Shown here: piece by piece, positions 1-11,572 of the stretch
Layout: each line of letters begins with the position of its first letter
Numbering within the stretch: position 1 is the stretch's first letter
Assembly (NCBI GenBank): GCA_001599755.1
Contig: BCHX01000002.1
Coordinates: 4,198,330-4,262,329 of the forward strand
Direction: 5' to 3'
Length of the DNA stretch: 64,000 nt
Origin: Gliomastix tumulicola
Lineage: Eukaryota; Ascomycota; Sordariomycetes; Hypocreales; Bionectriaceae
Notes under the pieces: generated by a model
Database searches by the model: none
The model's input: the letters and a program-made list of their open reading frames with translations, nothing else
Told to the model about the DNA's origin: nothing
Program-made: the position numbers and the translations under genes

Positions 1-135
1 GCTGAACTCCGGCTTTTCCCAGTGGGTGCTTGTGTATACCCTGAAGCAACCTGAATCTATATATATAACGGTACCTGAGGCTGTGCAGATACCGGATGAT
101 CCCGTAGTGACTGATTCCCTGAAGATGCCTGTAGC

Positions 136-3100
136 TCATTTCGCACCGTCGGTTTGCTCGGCCGACTCGTCGCTAACACGCCCTACACCAGAGTCGCGAT
201 GCTTGGTGTGCGGTCGAGACAATCGGACGGAGTCCTCGAGTCTCTCGTCGATACTCTGCGACGTAGACCCGGGCTCACTGGTCAGCGACGGGAGCCGAGC
301 GCCGGACGAGACTCTCCTATTCGCGATCTCCTCGGCTTTGAGGCGTCCCACGTCGCTGATGGCGAGGCTTCTACGGCCCATGCTTCCGTAGCCGTTGGCA
401 GTGTTGTTCGGCGAAAAGTGTCCGGGAGATGGTGGTTTGAGGCCTTGATTGCCTCTCCAGCGACTGAGGTTCCAGAAGCTGCCTTCACGATTACTGTCCT
501 TGGAGTCTGCTATGCTCAGGAAGCTGAAGCTCGGCGTTGGTGGTGTCGTCGGCTCTTCGTCCTCAGACTTCTTCAACTCGGAAATCCGGGGTGGCGCTCG
601 AGAGCTGCGGTGTATGCTGCTCGCTGGGCTCGTCGGGGCACTGTCTCGACCACCATCTCCCGTAAGAGCCACGTTGCTGGCTACATAGGGCTCTTTTCTT
701 GCATCGGCGGCGAGGTTGGCAGTGGATCCTCGCTTGCCCTTGGACGGGGAGAGCGACCGCTCACTCCTCGTCGGCGTGACGTTCCTACCAGGCTTGAACC
801 CGCCGTCGATATCCTGCCGCCAGCTCAGAATCCTGTCGGACGCAGGCTGTGACTGCACAACATTAGCGTTAGAGCTAAGCGATCCCCGCCTAGAATGGAC
901 GTTGCTGTTGGCGCTGGCCTTTGTCCTGATGCTCGCACTGCGGCCGACGCCGTTGGCGACCTTGCCCGAGAATCGGGAGCCAGTCTCAAACATGTTCTGC
1001 TGCCTCTTGACGTACGCGCAGTCTTGTCGGAAGACCTTGATGGTGCCTGTGCGGTCGGTGGTGATGATGATGTTGCCGTCGGTGTGCTTCGATCGTTCGA
1101 TGTAAGCCGGGCTCTCCTCCGGTTTCTTGATGCTCGGAGTGTGGCCCCCGCCTTCTGTCCGTCCACTCTCTGATAGTGTAGCCTGGCTCTCATTGAGGCT
1201 AACGAGAGTCACCGGCGGCGGATTACATAGGTCGTAGATGGGATCCCCCGAAGCACTAAGAAGCTGCCTACTCGCTGTAGGCGCCATCAGCGCAACCGTG
1301 ACAACCTCCGGATGTGCGTCGAAGCATTCGTAGGGCTGCTTGTCCCTCAACTCTGCATCTGTGCTGCTCGGACCCCAGATGTAGGCCTTGCTGTCCTCGC
1401 TTCCGGCAATGAAGTATTTCCCGTCGTCGCTTACCCGCGCGTGGATCTGACTCGACTGACACACGTGGCCCCTGAGCTTGGATTCTAGCATCCGGGTCTT
1501 GAGGCTGTAGGTGCGGATACGCGAGTCGTTGGAGCTGATGAGGATCTTCGTATCTCCCTCCTCTGGCCCCTCCTTGACTGTCCATGTTCGGATGCCCGTA
1601 ATCTTGCTCCCCTTGGCGTTCTTGCCTCTTGAAGATCGCACATGGATCTGGAACTTGGATTGGAGTCCTTTCGTTTCGAAGAACATACACATCCCACTCA
1701 ACAGGCCACAAATGGCCGTCTTGCCATCAGGGCTAAAGGCCACGGCCGTCTGAAACTCGGCTGTTGTTGCCGAGAAGGCGACTGTCTTGTCAGGGATGCT
1801 CCATAGTCGCAGCTGCGCGTCCAGAGAGCCTGCTAGAAAAAACCGATCGTCTGTTGGATGGAAAGCGATCGACGTGACGAGGTCATTGTGCTGAAAGGTG
1901 CATAAGCATTCCGGCCGTGAGGGATGCCATAACCTGACGGTCTTGTCCATCGAGCAGGACAGCAGAAAGCCGTTCTTGCTCCAGCTCAGGGCAAGAACCT
2001 GCTCCGTGTGGCCCTCGTATTCCCGAACCGGCTCATTTCGAAAGACTGGTGCGCTGAGCTTCTCCTCGGTGCCACACACTGTGGCCTCATCCTCCTCGTG
2101 GGCTTGCCGCTCCTCGGGCGTCGAGATGACGGCAAAGATGCGCACAGAGCAATCCTTCCCCGCAACGGCGAGATACCTCCCGTCCAGACTAAACTCGGCG
2201 GCCCAGATCGCAGAGCTCCCCTTGATAAGTTTGCTCCCGATCCCGGTGGCCGGGGCCCGGCGACCCGTATCTTCCGCCTCCGGCTTCTTGACACGGAGCT
2301 CCTGGGCCAGGAAGAGCTGACCGAACTCCCGTTCCTTCTTGTTGCGCCGGCTGACTCGAATGTACCGCGGGGGCTCCTTGAAGAGAGGGATGTATCCGCC
2401 GCCGCCTCCGGCGCCGAGAACCGTCGTAAGAGCCCGGGCGCTGGCTCCTTCGTCCCGCACCTCGCCAAACTCTGAGTCGGAGTCGCGGCCGTCTTCTTCC
2501 TTCATCCACGGGGTGCGCATGCTCAAGCGGCTGAGAAACGAGCTCCCTTTTCTACTCCGGCAGCAGTTGCATAGTCAGCCAATTGTATCCTCCCTTGACA
2601 ACCAACCGAGGGAAGAACCTCATACCTCCACTCGCGAGTCGCATCGACGGTGTTCGCATGCTCTAGGGGCTGACCCTGACTATTCTCGACGCCGGGGCTA
2701 TCAGGTCGCCCAGGGTTTCGGAACCGCTGCGCAATCGAGGGGGAGAACTCGTTGTTGCTGTACGTTCGAAGATAGATTTGCTGTATAAAAGCCTCAGCAT
2801 ATGCACGACTCGTTTGGGCCAGCACCAGATCGATCGAGGAGGGGGGGGTGGGTGTGGGAGGACGAACCTTGCTCAGAGGGTCGAGTCCGACTGAAGCCTC
2901 CGAAGAGGTCGATTGGGATGGCGCCTTTCCATCCTTGTCCCTAGTATTATGCGTGTTGGTTCGCGATAGTCGACCCGTCGACTTCCGACCACTAGGAAGC
3001 GGCTGTGTGTTGTTGGTGGTGTTGCCTAATAGTTGGCATGCGTCAGCGTCAGCAACAACAGGACCTTGCCCAGCCCGGTCTAAGACATGCGTCCACGCCC

Positions 3101-3264
3101 CAATCCGCCCGGATCGTGCACCCTCCTCCCCAAGACCCAAAAACCAAGGTCTGCGTACCTTCTGATTCCCTGCTCTCCGGCGGGCTCGAAGTCGTCGCGG
3201 CCTCATCCAACCGGGGCAGACGGGGATCGTCGTCGGGAACCGGTGAGGCCATGGGAGGGGACAT
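136..3264 (-). CDS. WD40-repeat protein, WDR44 / yeast YMR102C-DGR2 type
   Basis: Predicted cytosolic beta-propeller protein of 904 aa. Four exons read on the minus strand: 3264-3159, 3025-2868, 2660-2626 and 2551-136. The introns have GT/AG ends, and the last has a CTGAC branch site. The spliced N-terminus carries the family motifs DPLSKH at the exon 2/3 junction and KGSSFLSR at the start of exon 4, which support the small 35-nt exon. WD repeats span about residues 210-620 (for example GHTEQVLALSW and DKTVRLW). The last 260 residues are Ser/Pro/Arg-rich and probably disordered. The start chosen is MSPPMASPV; an in-frame ATG at 3360 would add 32 residues. Fungal relatives are poorly characterised; WDR44 in animals binds Rab11, but transferring that role is inference. 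The 1.7-kb upstream region is shared with divergent dom34. Confidence 0.85.
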
Positions 3265-4990
3265 TTCCCATGGTGCACTAGCGGCCACCAGCTTTCGTTC
3301 GGGTTCGGCGCGAAACTCCTGAGCCGAGGAATGCGAGGGGGGTTGCGATTCGATTCGCAACGTGTGCGCGGGATACGATACAGCGGCAACAGTCTATGAA
3401 TACAGAGTGGTAAGGGTATAACAGTAACCAGGAGGCTAGAATTAAGGGCACGCGCGCAGGTTTTCGAGGAGGCGGGAGTCTGGTCAAAGACCGGCGGGCA
3501 GCTTCTGAATTCTCCGCGGCGTGCGGGCTCCGTAATAATTGTGACAGAAGTCCTGGCTTGCTGTTTTGAAGCTAACCGGGGTCGTGCCTTGGATGGGGAT
3601 AGCTGCAAGTACGTAAGACGGTCTAGACAAGAGAGGCCCCTGGTCTGACCGAGCGACGGGCGCGCGCAGATGCGAGTGCGAGACGAGTCCGAGGTCCGAG
3701 AGCGCGAGGCGCAGAGGGGTCACTGTACAGATATAAAAGACGGGAGGGAAAAAGCTGGTTTGACGATGGGGTCGTTCGCGAAACAGCTGGATCGGACACG
3801 GGCTCGGCGAGTGTCCGGGGTCGTCCCCGTCGGATTCGGGACGAATGCGAGGTTCCGACGTAATAGATGCGACGAAGTAAAGAAATGCCCGAGAGAACGA
3901 TGCGGACCTGACTGCTTCAAAAAGGATAGCTAGCTGGGTAAGTGAGGGGGGGGAGAAGAAACAGTGCTTGCTGGTTGCGCGACATTAAAACGTGCCGTTC
4001 CAGAAGCGAAAAAGGCAAAAGAGCAAAATGCCGTTCTTGGGGCCGCCAAGCCGCAGAACAGATGGGATGACGCCGGTGATGCAGGTCAGTTGTAATAGGC
4101 GTACAAGTAGGAGCACTTCTTCCCTTTCTATCCGCTCCGCCACATCAGCCTCGCTGCAGTCAGACTCCCTTTCACGCCTAAAAGGGGCAGGTTGGTGGAC
4201 AATCGACGATTTGTCAATTTGCGGGACCGATTCATCGCCCTCCATACGTTTTCTGCAGGACCCAGAGAGTTGGTAACCCGCTGATGCCAGCCATACCGAG
4301 GCAGACAGACCGGACATGGGAGGACCTGGAAGATCAGCCCGGACTTATGACGTTGACGCCACTAAAAAAAAGTCACTGACGCCAGTCGAAGTTTATCAGT
4401 GAAGAGCCCCGCGGCGGGATTCGACGTTGATCGCCCCGACATTCATGCACTTGGACACGCTTGCACACGCTTGCACACACTGCAAAGTCAATCCGGTGCA
4501 TTTGGGTCTGATTGATACGGCTAATCCTCCTTAGACATGCCGGTTTAAGGTAAGGAGGCATCGAACAACGATAACACTCCACGAACTCTCATGGCGGCTG
4601 CCAGTCTTAGCTGCGAATAGCGTTCATCCAGCCATTTTCCACATACAGAACCTTCTAACTTTGTCTACTACCTGTGCAGCCACAGCGGACTAGAATCTCC
4701 AAACTCGCAAAGAACTTCAGCATTCATTCATATGTACGACCTGGTCCCACGAATGCCGTCATGGGTCATCTCGCCTGTGACACCTCGAATAGATGGCCCA
4801 AGGCAGCTAGTCTTCCGCCCCCAAAGGCCGCATCACCGCCACATCGCGACCAAGACTCACTAAAACCACCAGTCACTAACAACGGCCGGCCCCACACTCC
4901 AAGCCAGTGCCGGGTTGGGTACCATCTGACCATCACGTTTCTGGTTTCCAAGACCGTCATCCACACAATCCTATAAACGGCACCATAATC
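3265..4990. other. Divergent intergenic region, WD40 gene / dom34
   Basis: No open frame here looks like protein on either strand. The region should hold both promoters and 5' leaders. A TATAAAAG-like string lies near 3733 but I cannot tie it to either start. Confidence 0.5.
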
Positions 4991-6360
4991 ATGAAGCTAT
5001 TCAAGAGAAAGATCCCCGCCGATATCGAGGGGCAAGCCGTGGGCTTATTGCCCGAGGACCCTGAGGACATGGTAAGCAGCCTCCCAGCTCTCTTACCCCA
5101 CCACCACCACGGTCATCACCAGCTACGCTCCCCCACCATATTCGACAGACAGACAGCCAGACAGACAGACAGACACACTGACAGCTTCCCCCTCCCCCTT
5201 CGCAGTGGCACGCCTACAACCTCATCGTCTCCGGCGACATCGTCCACGGGCACACGAGCCGAAAAGTCGTCCGCAAGAATGAGGCCACCGACCAGACGTC
5301 GGCCGAGCGCGTCCAGCTCGAGCTGGGCATCCGCATCCGCGACACCTCCTTCGACCCCATCACCTCCATCCTCCGCGTCTCGGGCACCGTCGTCACCGAG
5401 AACGACTACGCCCCGCTCGGCTCCCAGCACTCGCTCGAGGTCGAGCCGCACCGGCCCTTCTCCATCGTGAAGCCCGAACCGGACGGCTGGGACTCGGTCG
5501 CCTCCGAGACGCTCCGGCTGGCGCTGTCGGACGACAAGGATGGGGCGCTGGCCGCCGTCGTGATGCAGGAGGGGATCGCCAACATCTGCCTCGTCACGCC
5601 GTTCCGCACCGTGCTCAAGACGCGCGTCGAGAGCGTCATCCCGCGGAAGCGCGACACCGCGGCCGATCAGGACGCGGGGATGAATAAGTTCTTCGACAAG
5701 ACGCTGGCGTCGCTGCAGCGCGCCGTCGATTTCTCGCAGTCGCGGCCGCTGCTGCTCGCGAGCCCCGGTTTCGTCGCGGGCGATTTCAGGAAATACATCG
5801 CCAACGAGGGGAGGGATAAGTCGGATAAGGTGCTGATGAACGTGGCCAAGCTGGCGACGGTCGTGCACGCCAACTCGGGGCACGTCCACAGCCTGAACGA
5901 GGTGCTAAAGAGCCCCGAGGTGCTGGCCCGGATGAAGGACGTGCGCTTCGCCAAGGAGGCCCAGCTCATGGACAGCTTCTTCGATCTGCTGAAGCTGGAC
6001 GATGGGCGCGCATGGTACGGCTCCAAGGCGGTAGAAAAGGCCGTTGAGGAAGGTGCCGTCGGGCCGGGCGGCGGCGCTCTACTCATCAACAACTCCCTCT
6101 TCCGGAGTCAAGATCTAGCAACAAGGAAAAAGTACGTCGCCCTTGTGGACAAGGTCAAGGAGGATGGTGGCGAAGCCCGCATACTGAGCAGTGAGCACGA
6201 GAGTGGCCAGCGGTTGAACATGCTTGGCGATATTGCAGCTATTCTGAACTACCCTATGCACGACCTAGATGAAGACGACGAAGAGGAGGAACCCGCACCA
6301 CCGCAAAACGGCACACGGAATGTCGAGGAAGATGACGGGATGCTAGATAGTGTGATATAG
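4991..6360 (+). CDS. dom34: Dom34/Pelota, ribosome rescue factor
   Basis: Dom34 with Hbs1 enters the A site of stalled ribosomes, splits them and starts no-go and non-stop mRNA decay in the cytoplasm. Two exons, 4991-5071 and 5206-6360, give 411 aa, the usual family length. The N-terminus MKLFKRKI, then LLPEDPEDM joined across the intron to WHAYNLI, is diagnostic. The three eRF1-like domains follow at about residues 1-135, 140-270 and 275-380, and there is no GGQ peptide-release motif, as expected for Pelota. The C-terminus is acidic (DLDEDDEEEE). The 134-nt intron contains a GACA microsatellite. The first ATG after a pyrimidine-poor leader was taken as start. Confidence 0.95.
5144..5175. repeat. 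(GACA)n microsatellite in the dom34 intron
   Basis: An imperfect run of GACA/ACAG units lies about 30 nt upstream of the 3' splice site. It has no coding effect but should be length-polymorphic between strains. Confidence 0.85.
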
Positions 6361-6764
6361 AGGAGGTCGGAAGAACAAAAAAAAAATACACTCACACCCC
6401 GTGACATCCAGTCCTCCCTTTTTGTCTACTATGGGGGGCATCTGATTGAGCGACTCGAGGTTGGACAGCGTAATACGGGTGTCAACTCCGATGATGCGAT
6501 TAGAAATCGCCTGATAGAAATGCATGCGGCGTTAAGAATGTCAATTGCGTTCGCGCAATATCGGACTTAGCATGACAAGGCCGAGCGAGTGACTCGACTT
6601 ACACCATCGAGTTCAACCAAACTCGATAAAACCTCCTCCCTCGCTACTCGCGCCTAGCTCGGAATAGCCCCGCTGTCGCTTTCCCCTCCATGTCGTCACG
6701 TTAGAGTGAATAACATCAATTACAAATCCATTGCGTGGTTATATATAGACTCGTGCGCCTGCTC
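6361..6764. other. Intergenic region dom34 / aldo-keto reductase
   Basis: Tandem spacer holding the dom34 3' end and the reductase promoter. Nothing coding is seen; a TATA-like element is listed separately. Confidence 0.5.
6739..6747 (+). promoter_or_regulatory. Putative TATA box of the aldo/keto reductase
   Basis: The string TTATATATAG lies about 25 nt before an upstream in-frame ATG (6765) and about 105 nt before the ATG at 6846. A transcript started 30-100 nt downstream would mostly exclude the first ATG, favouring the shorter protein. This is position-based inference only. Confidence 0.4.
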
Positions 6765-6845
6765 ATGCATTCTTCCCTCTTCTCAACCTCGCTCAGAAGA
6801 CTCGCAACGCACCGCACTTATTCCTTCACGCTCAGAAACGTAAAG

Positions 6846-7934
6846 ATGGCTTCCAAGCTCAAGATCGACTCGACCATCAAGCTCAACTCGGGCTACGAGA
6901 TCCCAGTCCTCGGCTTTGGTGTAGGTGGACCTCGCAAGACCATGTGAGTGGCAACGAGAACTGACCTCCTCTTAGGTGTACCAGACGTAGGTGTCTTTTT
7001 ACTTTGCTGCCCTCTCATCTCGTGAGATTGGAGTAGTAGCAAATACTCACATAATGTAGGCCCAAGGAGCAAGCCACGGATGTCTCGACCCAGGCTCTGA
7101 AGCTCGGGTATCGTCATGTATGTCCGCCCACAACCATACTCGAGACGATATGGGTCTGGGAATCTACTAGATACTGACTCTCGACGGTAGATCGATTCCG
7201 CCACGGCATACCACAACCAGGGAGAGGCAGCTGCTGCCATCGCTGAGGCAGGCGTCCCCCGAGAGCAGGTCTTCTTCACGACGAAGCTGCCCGTCAAGGG
7301 TAAGCCTCTAGGCTATGACAGCGCCAAGGAGCTCGTAGACGCGGCGCTCGAGCAGACCAAGCTCGACTACCTCGACCTGGTCCTCATCCACTGGCCTCAC
7401 GGCGCGGGCCCAGAGGGTCGAAAGGGGTCCTGGCTCGCCCTCGTCGAAGCCGTCGAGGCGGGCAAGGTCCGATCTATCGGCGTGTCCAACTTTGGCGTCC
7501 ACCACCTGAACGAGCTGGAGGCGTACATCAAGGAGCTCGAGGCGACCAGGGGCGGCCCAGGCAAGGGCGGCGTCATCTCTGTCGGTCAGTGGGAGATCCA
7601 CCCCTGGCTCACCCGTCCGGACATCGTAGAGTGGTCTCACGCTCGCAACATCGCCGTCGAGGCCTACTGCCCTATCGTCCGCGGTGAGCGCTTCGGCGAG
7701 CCCAAGACGGTGGCCCTGTCCAAGAAGTACGGCAAGACGGAGGCGCAGATCCTGCTGCGATGGAGTCTGCAGAGAGGGCTCGTGCCGCTCGTCAAGAGCG
7801 TCACTCCCTCCCGTATCGCGGAGAACGCAGGGATCTTCGACTTTGAGCTGACGGAGGAGGAGGTGAAGGACCTTGCTACGGACAACTACGACGTGTGCTC
7901 GTGGGATCCCACGGTAGAGCCGTTGGAGAAGTAG
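6846..7934 (+). CDS. Aldo/keto reductase with an 11-nt microexon
   Basis: NADPH-dependent carbonyl reductase of the AKR superfamily; substrate unknown. Exons 6846-6920, 6976-6986, 7060-7117 and 7191-7934 give 295 aa, typical of single-domain AKRs. The catalytic tetrad is visible: D50 and Y55 in HIDSATAY, K80 in FFTTKLP and H115 in LVLIHWP. GVSNFG and the C-terminal IPK-like LVKSVTPSRI cofactor region are also present. Exon 2 is only GTGTACCAGAC and supplies VYQT of the conserved GFGVYQT strand; without it the frame and motif fail. An in-frame ATG at 6765 would add 27 residues rich in Arg, Ser and Thr with no acidic residue, which resembles a mitochondrial presequence. Confidence 0.9.
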
Positions 7935-8332
7935 GTCGACTGCGAGAAGATGGGGATTCAAAGCGATGAAGCACAGTACAAACCGTGTTTCACAGCTAAA
8001 TACTAGTAGTAAACGGATTAAACAGTAGTATTAGGTAGTAAATATCAAAACTACTCTACCTGACCCCAAGAAAGAAGAGGCACAATTGTAAGTGCTTACA
8101 AGGTGTCACCTGACAGCGTTCCTTCTACGTGTTGTTAGCCGCGTTGCGAGTTGCCCCTGCAACTGCCCACATCCCCACTTTCACGTCCACCAGCGCCCTA
8201 GTTTCAGAGCCCTCCTTGCACACCTTCAATCAACCTTGAGTCACCCTTTCTTCAAATCCGAAACCTATATCTCTTCCAATCCGAACAGAACGCGCAAAAT
8301 CCTTCAATGCATCAGCCAACAAGGCCGCCAGG
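7935..8332. other. Intergenic region after the reductase
   Basis: About 400 nt with AT-rich TAGTAGTAAA-like strings near 7990-8050, then a C/T-rich leader for the next gene. No coding signal. Confidence 0.5.
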
Positions 8333-10789
8333 ATGCCGAAGGTCCAACAAACCTTCTCGATAATCCCGGAGCTGGGGCCCCGGGGCCAGTCGAACGCGCC
8401 GCCCCTTCCGCCCATGACCAGCAAGCAGGTCAAGAAGGCCTACCGGGAGCGAAACAAGCAGCCTCGCATCTCAAAGGCCGAACAAAGACGACTTGAGCTC
8501 GCGGAGCAAGAGCGGATCCGGAAGGAGCTCGAGAAGGAGAAACAAGCTTCCCGGGCAAGGGCCGCAAGAGACCGGAAGAAGGCCAAGGATGAGGCCAATA
8601 AGGAGGCTAGACGGAAAAGCGGACGCCCCCTCGTTGACGTACGACCCAGCCAGGATATGATCTCGAGATTTGTGCGCGGGAATGTGGCCGGGAAGAAGAG
8701 AGACGCAGACGGCAAAGAGGTTGCTAAGAAGGCGGCCCCCCTCGCAGCTGTCGCAGAGGAAACGGACACCAACACCGAACGCGAGACGGACATTGAGGTT
8801 ATGAACCTCCTTGACGATGATGACGACGACGATGATGATGACGAGCCGAGCTTCGCGAACAGGGGCAACGGGAACGGAGGAGATGTTGTGCAACCCGACT
8901 TCTTGGATACAGCCCCACGGAACTCTCAGAGATCATCCCAGCGACTACGACAAAGCTACGACGACCCATTCTCCTCTCATAAACAGAAGAGGCGTCGACT
9001 AGAATCGCATGCTCGATCCTCACAGCAGAATGAGACAACCCGAATTTCGAAGCGATCCAGCCAGGCGTCACCGAACAACCAGGTTGAAGACGGCAAGAGC
9101 CCTCGCTCGGACAGACGAACCACCAAGGCAATCTCTCTGTCTCCCGACGTGGACTCTCTTTCTGGTTTCGAGGAGTCTCATGAGAAGAAGTCTTTGGAAC
9201 TTGCTATGCTGGAGGACGAGAATATCCGAGCAAGAACGGAGGTTTTGCGATCGCCAGAGAATCCGCCTGAACAGTCTGCGCACGAATTCATTCCTCCAAG
9301 CGGACAACCACCATGCGAGGACTCACTCTCGTCTTGTCAGCACCAATCTCAGAGATCATCTCGCGCTCCACGGTCGCTGAAGCGGTTCGAAAGCTTCAGA
9401 CTGGACCCGGATGACTTGGTCGACGATGACTCTTTGCTCCAGCTTGACAGCCTCTTCGCTACCAAAGAGCTTGCTACTGAGAAAACGGCGCCTCGAAATG
9501 ACGACTTCCCTCCTTTGAAGCCTGATTCTGGCAGCAAAGCAAAAGAGGAACTGCAGCCCGCAAAGGCAGACTCACAGAGCTCTTTGGATTTTGACTTGTT
9601 GGAGAATATGAATGCGATTTTTGACGAGATGACGACTTGCGAACCTCGGGCAAAGATCCCCGAGGTCACGGGAAACAACAGCGGCAAGAGAGGATTGGAT
9701 AACCCGCCGCCACGACAGCCCGGAGCTATGACGAATCAGAAGCTTAACAATGTTGGAGACAGCTTTGAGGACGACGGCTTAGATGACGGTGCTTTGCTCA
9801 TTTTGGATCAACCGAATCTGAAGCGTATTAATGATGAAAACGAGAGCTACGGCGGAAAGCAGACGAAGTCTACGGCTCAACGCAACCGAAAGCCCCAGCG
9901 GCCAGCAACAACCTACGAAAAGGACCTCGGCCTGGTACCGGAAACTCCTCCGCGAAAGTCATTCGTTCCTCTGAGCACGCAGGCTATTCTCTCTGGCCTC
10001 GACGACTTCTTCCCCTCGTCATCGCAACAAGCCCGTGAGCTGGAAGACTTGCCGGAACCTCCGCAGGTGAAAACGCCTTGCCTTCCCGCTATCAGCGAGG
10101 ACGAGCCTTGGATCCAGGAGGAGGAAGAGCCAGCGACCCAAGAGCAAGAGCCGGCAGCCCAAGAGGCAGAGTCAAAGTCAAGCTCACCACCTCAGTTTCA
10201 GACGAGGTTCTTCACGTCCTCAGGCTCGAACGAGGTGTACTCGCTCGCGATCCAACGCAGTCATCGCACAGCGGCAAGAGAGGAGCTTCAGCGGAAAGAC
10301 CAGCAACGTCGTGAGGCCGGGTTGAGAGAGCAGGCTCGCACGCAGGCAGCTGCGCGCGCGCAAACGCTGCAGAAGAAGACGTATCAGAAGCCGCAGCCTC
10401 AGAACGTTCAGCCGCAGAGACAGCAACCACAGAGGCACCAGCTTCAGAAACCGCCGCCGCGACCTCCTCTGAAGAAGCATGTACCGGCACCACCCCTTGC
10501 ACGATATCAAGCTCAGCCAAAAGCTTCGAACCCGCCGCCTAGTGGACTCCGCAAGCAACCGGACAACTTCCAAGCAGCGCGCAAGCCAGCCGAGGCTCTT
10601 GCAAAACCACATCCCCCACGAAAGGAGACCGCGAGCATTATCTCGGATGATAAGGAAAATTCGACACACAAGCTAGGTCCCAACAACAACAGCAACCAGA
10701 ACCAACACAACGTCCCAATGGCATCGCAGGAGTCAGAGTATGGTGGCGAATGGATCGATGACGCATGGACGGACGACTTGATGATGTGA
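8333..10789 (+). CDS. Large charged protein of unknown function
   Basis: Single-exon frame of 818 aa; I do not recognise a named family. Residues about 25-120 form a highly charged, probably helical stretch (SKAEQRRLELAEQERI, then Arg/Lys/Glu/Ala heptads) ending in VRPSQDMISRFVRGN, which looks like a conserved N-terminal block. A run of ten Asp follows near residue 162. The middle is Ser/Asp-rich, and Gln/Pro-rich repeats occupy about 680-740. The C-terminus EYGGEWIDDAWTDDLMM is acidic with spaced Trp and may be a binding motif. Composition suggests a nuclear, mostly disordered protein; that is inference. Met at 8333 follows an in-frame-free leader and gives the conserved-looking start. Confidence 0.75.
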   Translation: MPKVQQTFSIIPELGPRGQSNAPPLPPMTSKQVKKAYRERNKQPRISKAEQRRLELAEQERIRKELEKEKQASRARAARDRKKAKDEANKEARRKSGRPLVDVRPSQDMISRFVRGNVAGKKRDADGKEVAKKAAPLAAVAEETDTNTERETDIEVMNLLDDDDDDDDDDEPSFANRGNGNGGDVVQPDFLDTAPRNSQRSSQRLRQSYDDPFSSHKQKRRRLESHARSSQQNETTRISKRSSQASPNNQVEDGKSPRSDRRTTKAISLSPDVDSLSGFEESHEKKSLELAMLEDENIRARTEVLRSPENPPEQSAHEFIPPSGQPPCEDSLSSCQHQSQRSSRAPRSLKRFESFRLDPDDLVDDDSLLQLDSLFATKELATEKTAPRNDDFPPLKPDSGSKAKEELQPAKADSQSSLDFDLLENMNAIFDEMTTCEPRAKIPEVTGNNSGKRGLDNPPPRQPGAMTNQKLNNVGDSFEDDGLDDGALLILDQPNLKRINDENESYGGKQTKSTAQRNRKPQRPATTYEKDLGLVPETPPRKSFVPLSTQAILSGLDDFFPSSSQQARELEDLPEPPQVKTPCLPAISEDEPWIQEEEEPATQEQEPAAQEAESKSSSPPQFQTRFFTSSGSNEVYSLAIQRSHRTAAREELQRKDQQRREAGLREQARTQAAARAQTLQKKTYQKPQPQNVQPQRQQPQRHQLQKPPPRPPLKKHVPAPPLARYQAQPKASNPPPSGLRKQPDNFQAARKPAEALAKPHPPRKETASIISDDKENSTHKLGPNNNSNQNQHNVPMASQESEYGGEWIDDAWTDDLMM
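8811..8842 (+). repeat. (GAY)n tract coding poly-Asp
   Basis: About ten GAT/GAC codons in a row encode poly-aspartate in the 818-aa protein. It is likely to vary in length between strains. Confidence 0.8.
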
Positions 10790-11572
10790 GGCGAATACAG
10801 CCCACGACTTTCTACTTTTTTAACACACACACACACCCACCTTGTTCTAAGAGAAATGGAGTACTAATGTGGCTATGAATTTTTGATGATATGGATATCA
10901 CGATGGGATCAGATTGGAGTTTTCAGGGTATCAGGGAATGGGAAAGGCGTGTCACTTGTTGATTTCTATTGGATTAGGGTTGGAGAGATACCAGAGGTTA
11001 GGAGTTATGCAGCGCACAGCGATGATAGATTGTGTTCGAGGCTTTGATATAGACCAATGCTGAACCGTATCAAACACATCCCAAGTCCCAAGTCAAGAGT
11101 CTGGTCAGTGAGCTTGACCGGTCCAATGTCCTCATTCATCTCGTGTCATACACATGCGTTAACCTAACAAGTCCAACCGATCCGTATAGTTCCAAAGCCC
11201 ATGCCTACCGTTTCCCATCCGTCCCTGTTTCCATTGCAAGAGAAAAGGGGAAGGGAAAAAAAAAGAAAGAAAGGGAAAGGAAACCCTTTCCGTTGGCCCT
11301 GTTAACGTAGCCCAAAATTCCACACATTTCCCTAGCCGACCAAGCCTGTCCTTGGTAGCAAACGCCGTCCATCCAGCCGTCCGTCCGCCTGTCTATTACC
11401 GAAAACGCAATTCCCCTCCTTGGGCGGTTTGTGAATTCCATCTGGACACAACCAAGGAGACCCCGTCCAGGTAGGACGAAGGATGGATAAAAAGAAAAAA
11501 GATGGGATGAGGCCGAAAAGAGACAGCCGTCATCCCTGGTATAGTGGGTAGATAAGAGAAGCTGAGGGGGTT
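10790..11572. other. Convergent intergenic region
   Basis: Shared 3' region of the unknown plus-strand gene and the minus-strand Slx5-like gene. It holds a short (CA)n tract near 10822-10836 and A/G-rich stretches near 11232-11282. No gene seen. Confidence 0.5.

Noticed and set aside
5116..5889. 257-codon frame antisense to dom34
   Set aside because: Shadow of the GC-rich dom34 coding frame; Asp/Glu/Arg/Gly-rich composition and no family motif.
7308..7961. 217-codon antisense frame in the aldo/keto reductase
   Set aside because: Overlaps the catalytic part of a clear AKR; no independent signal.
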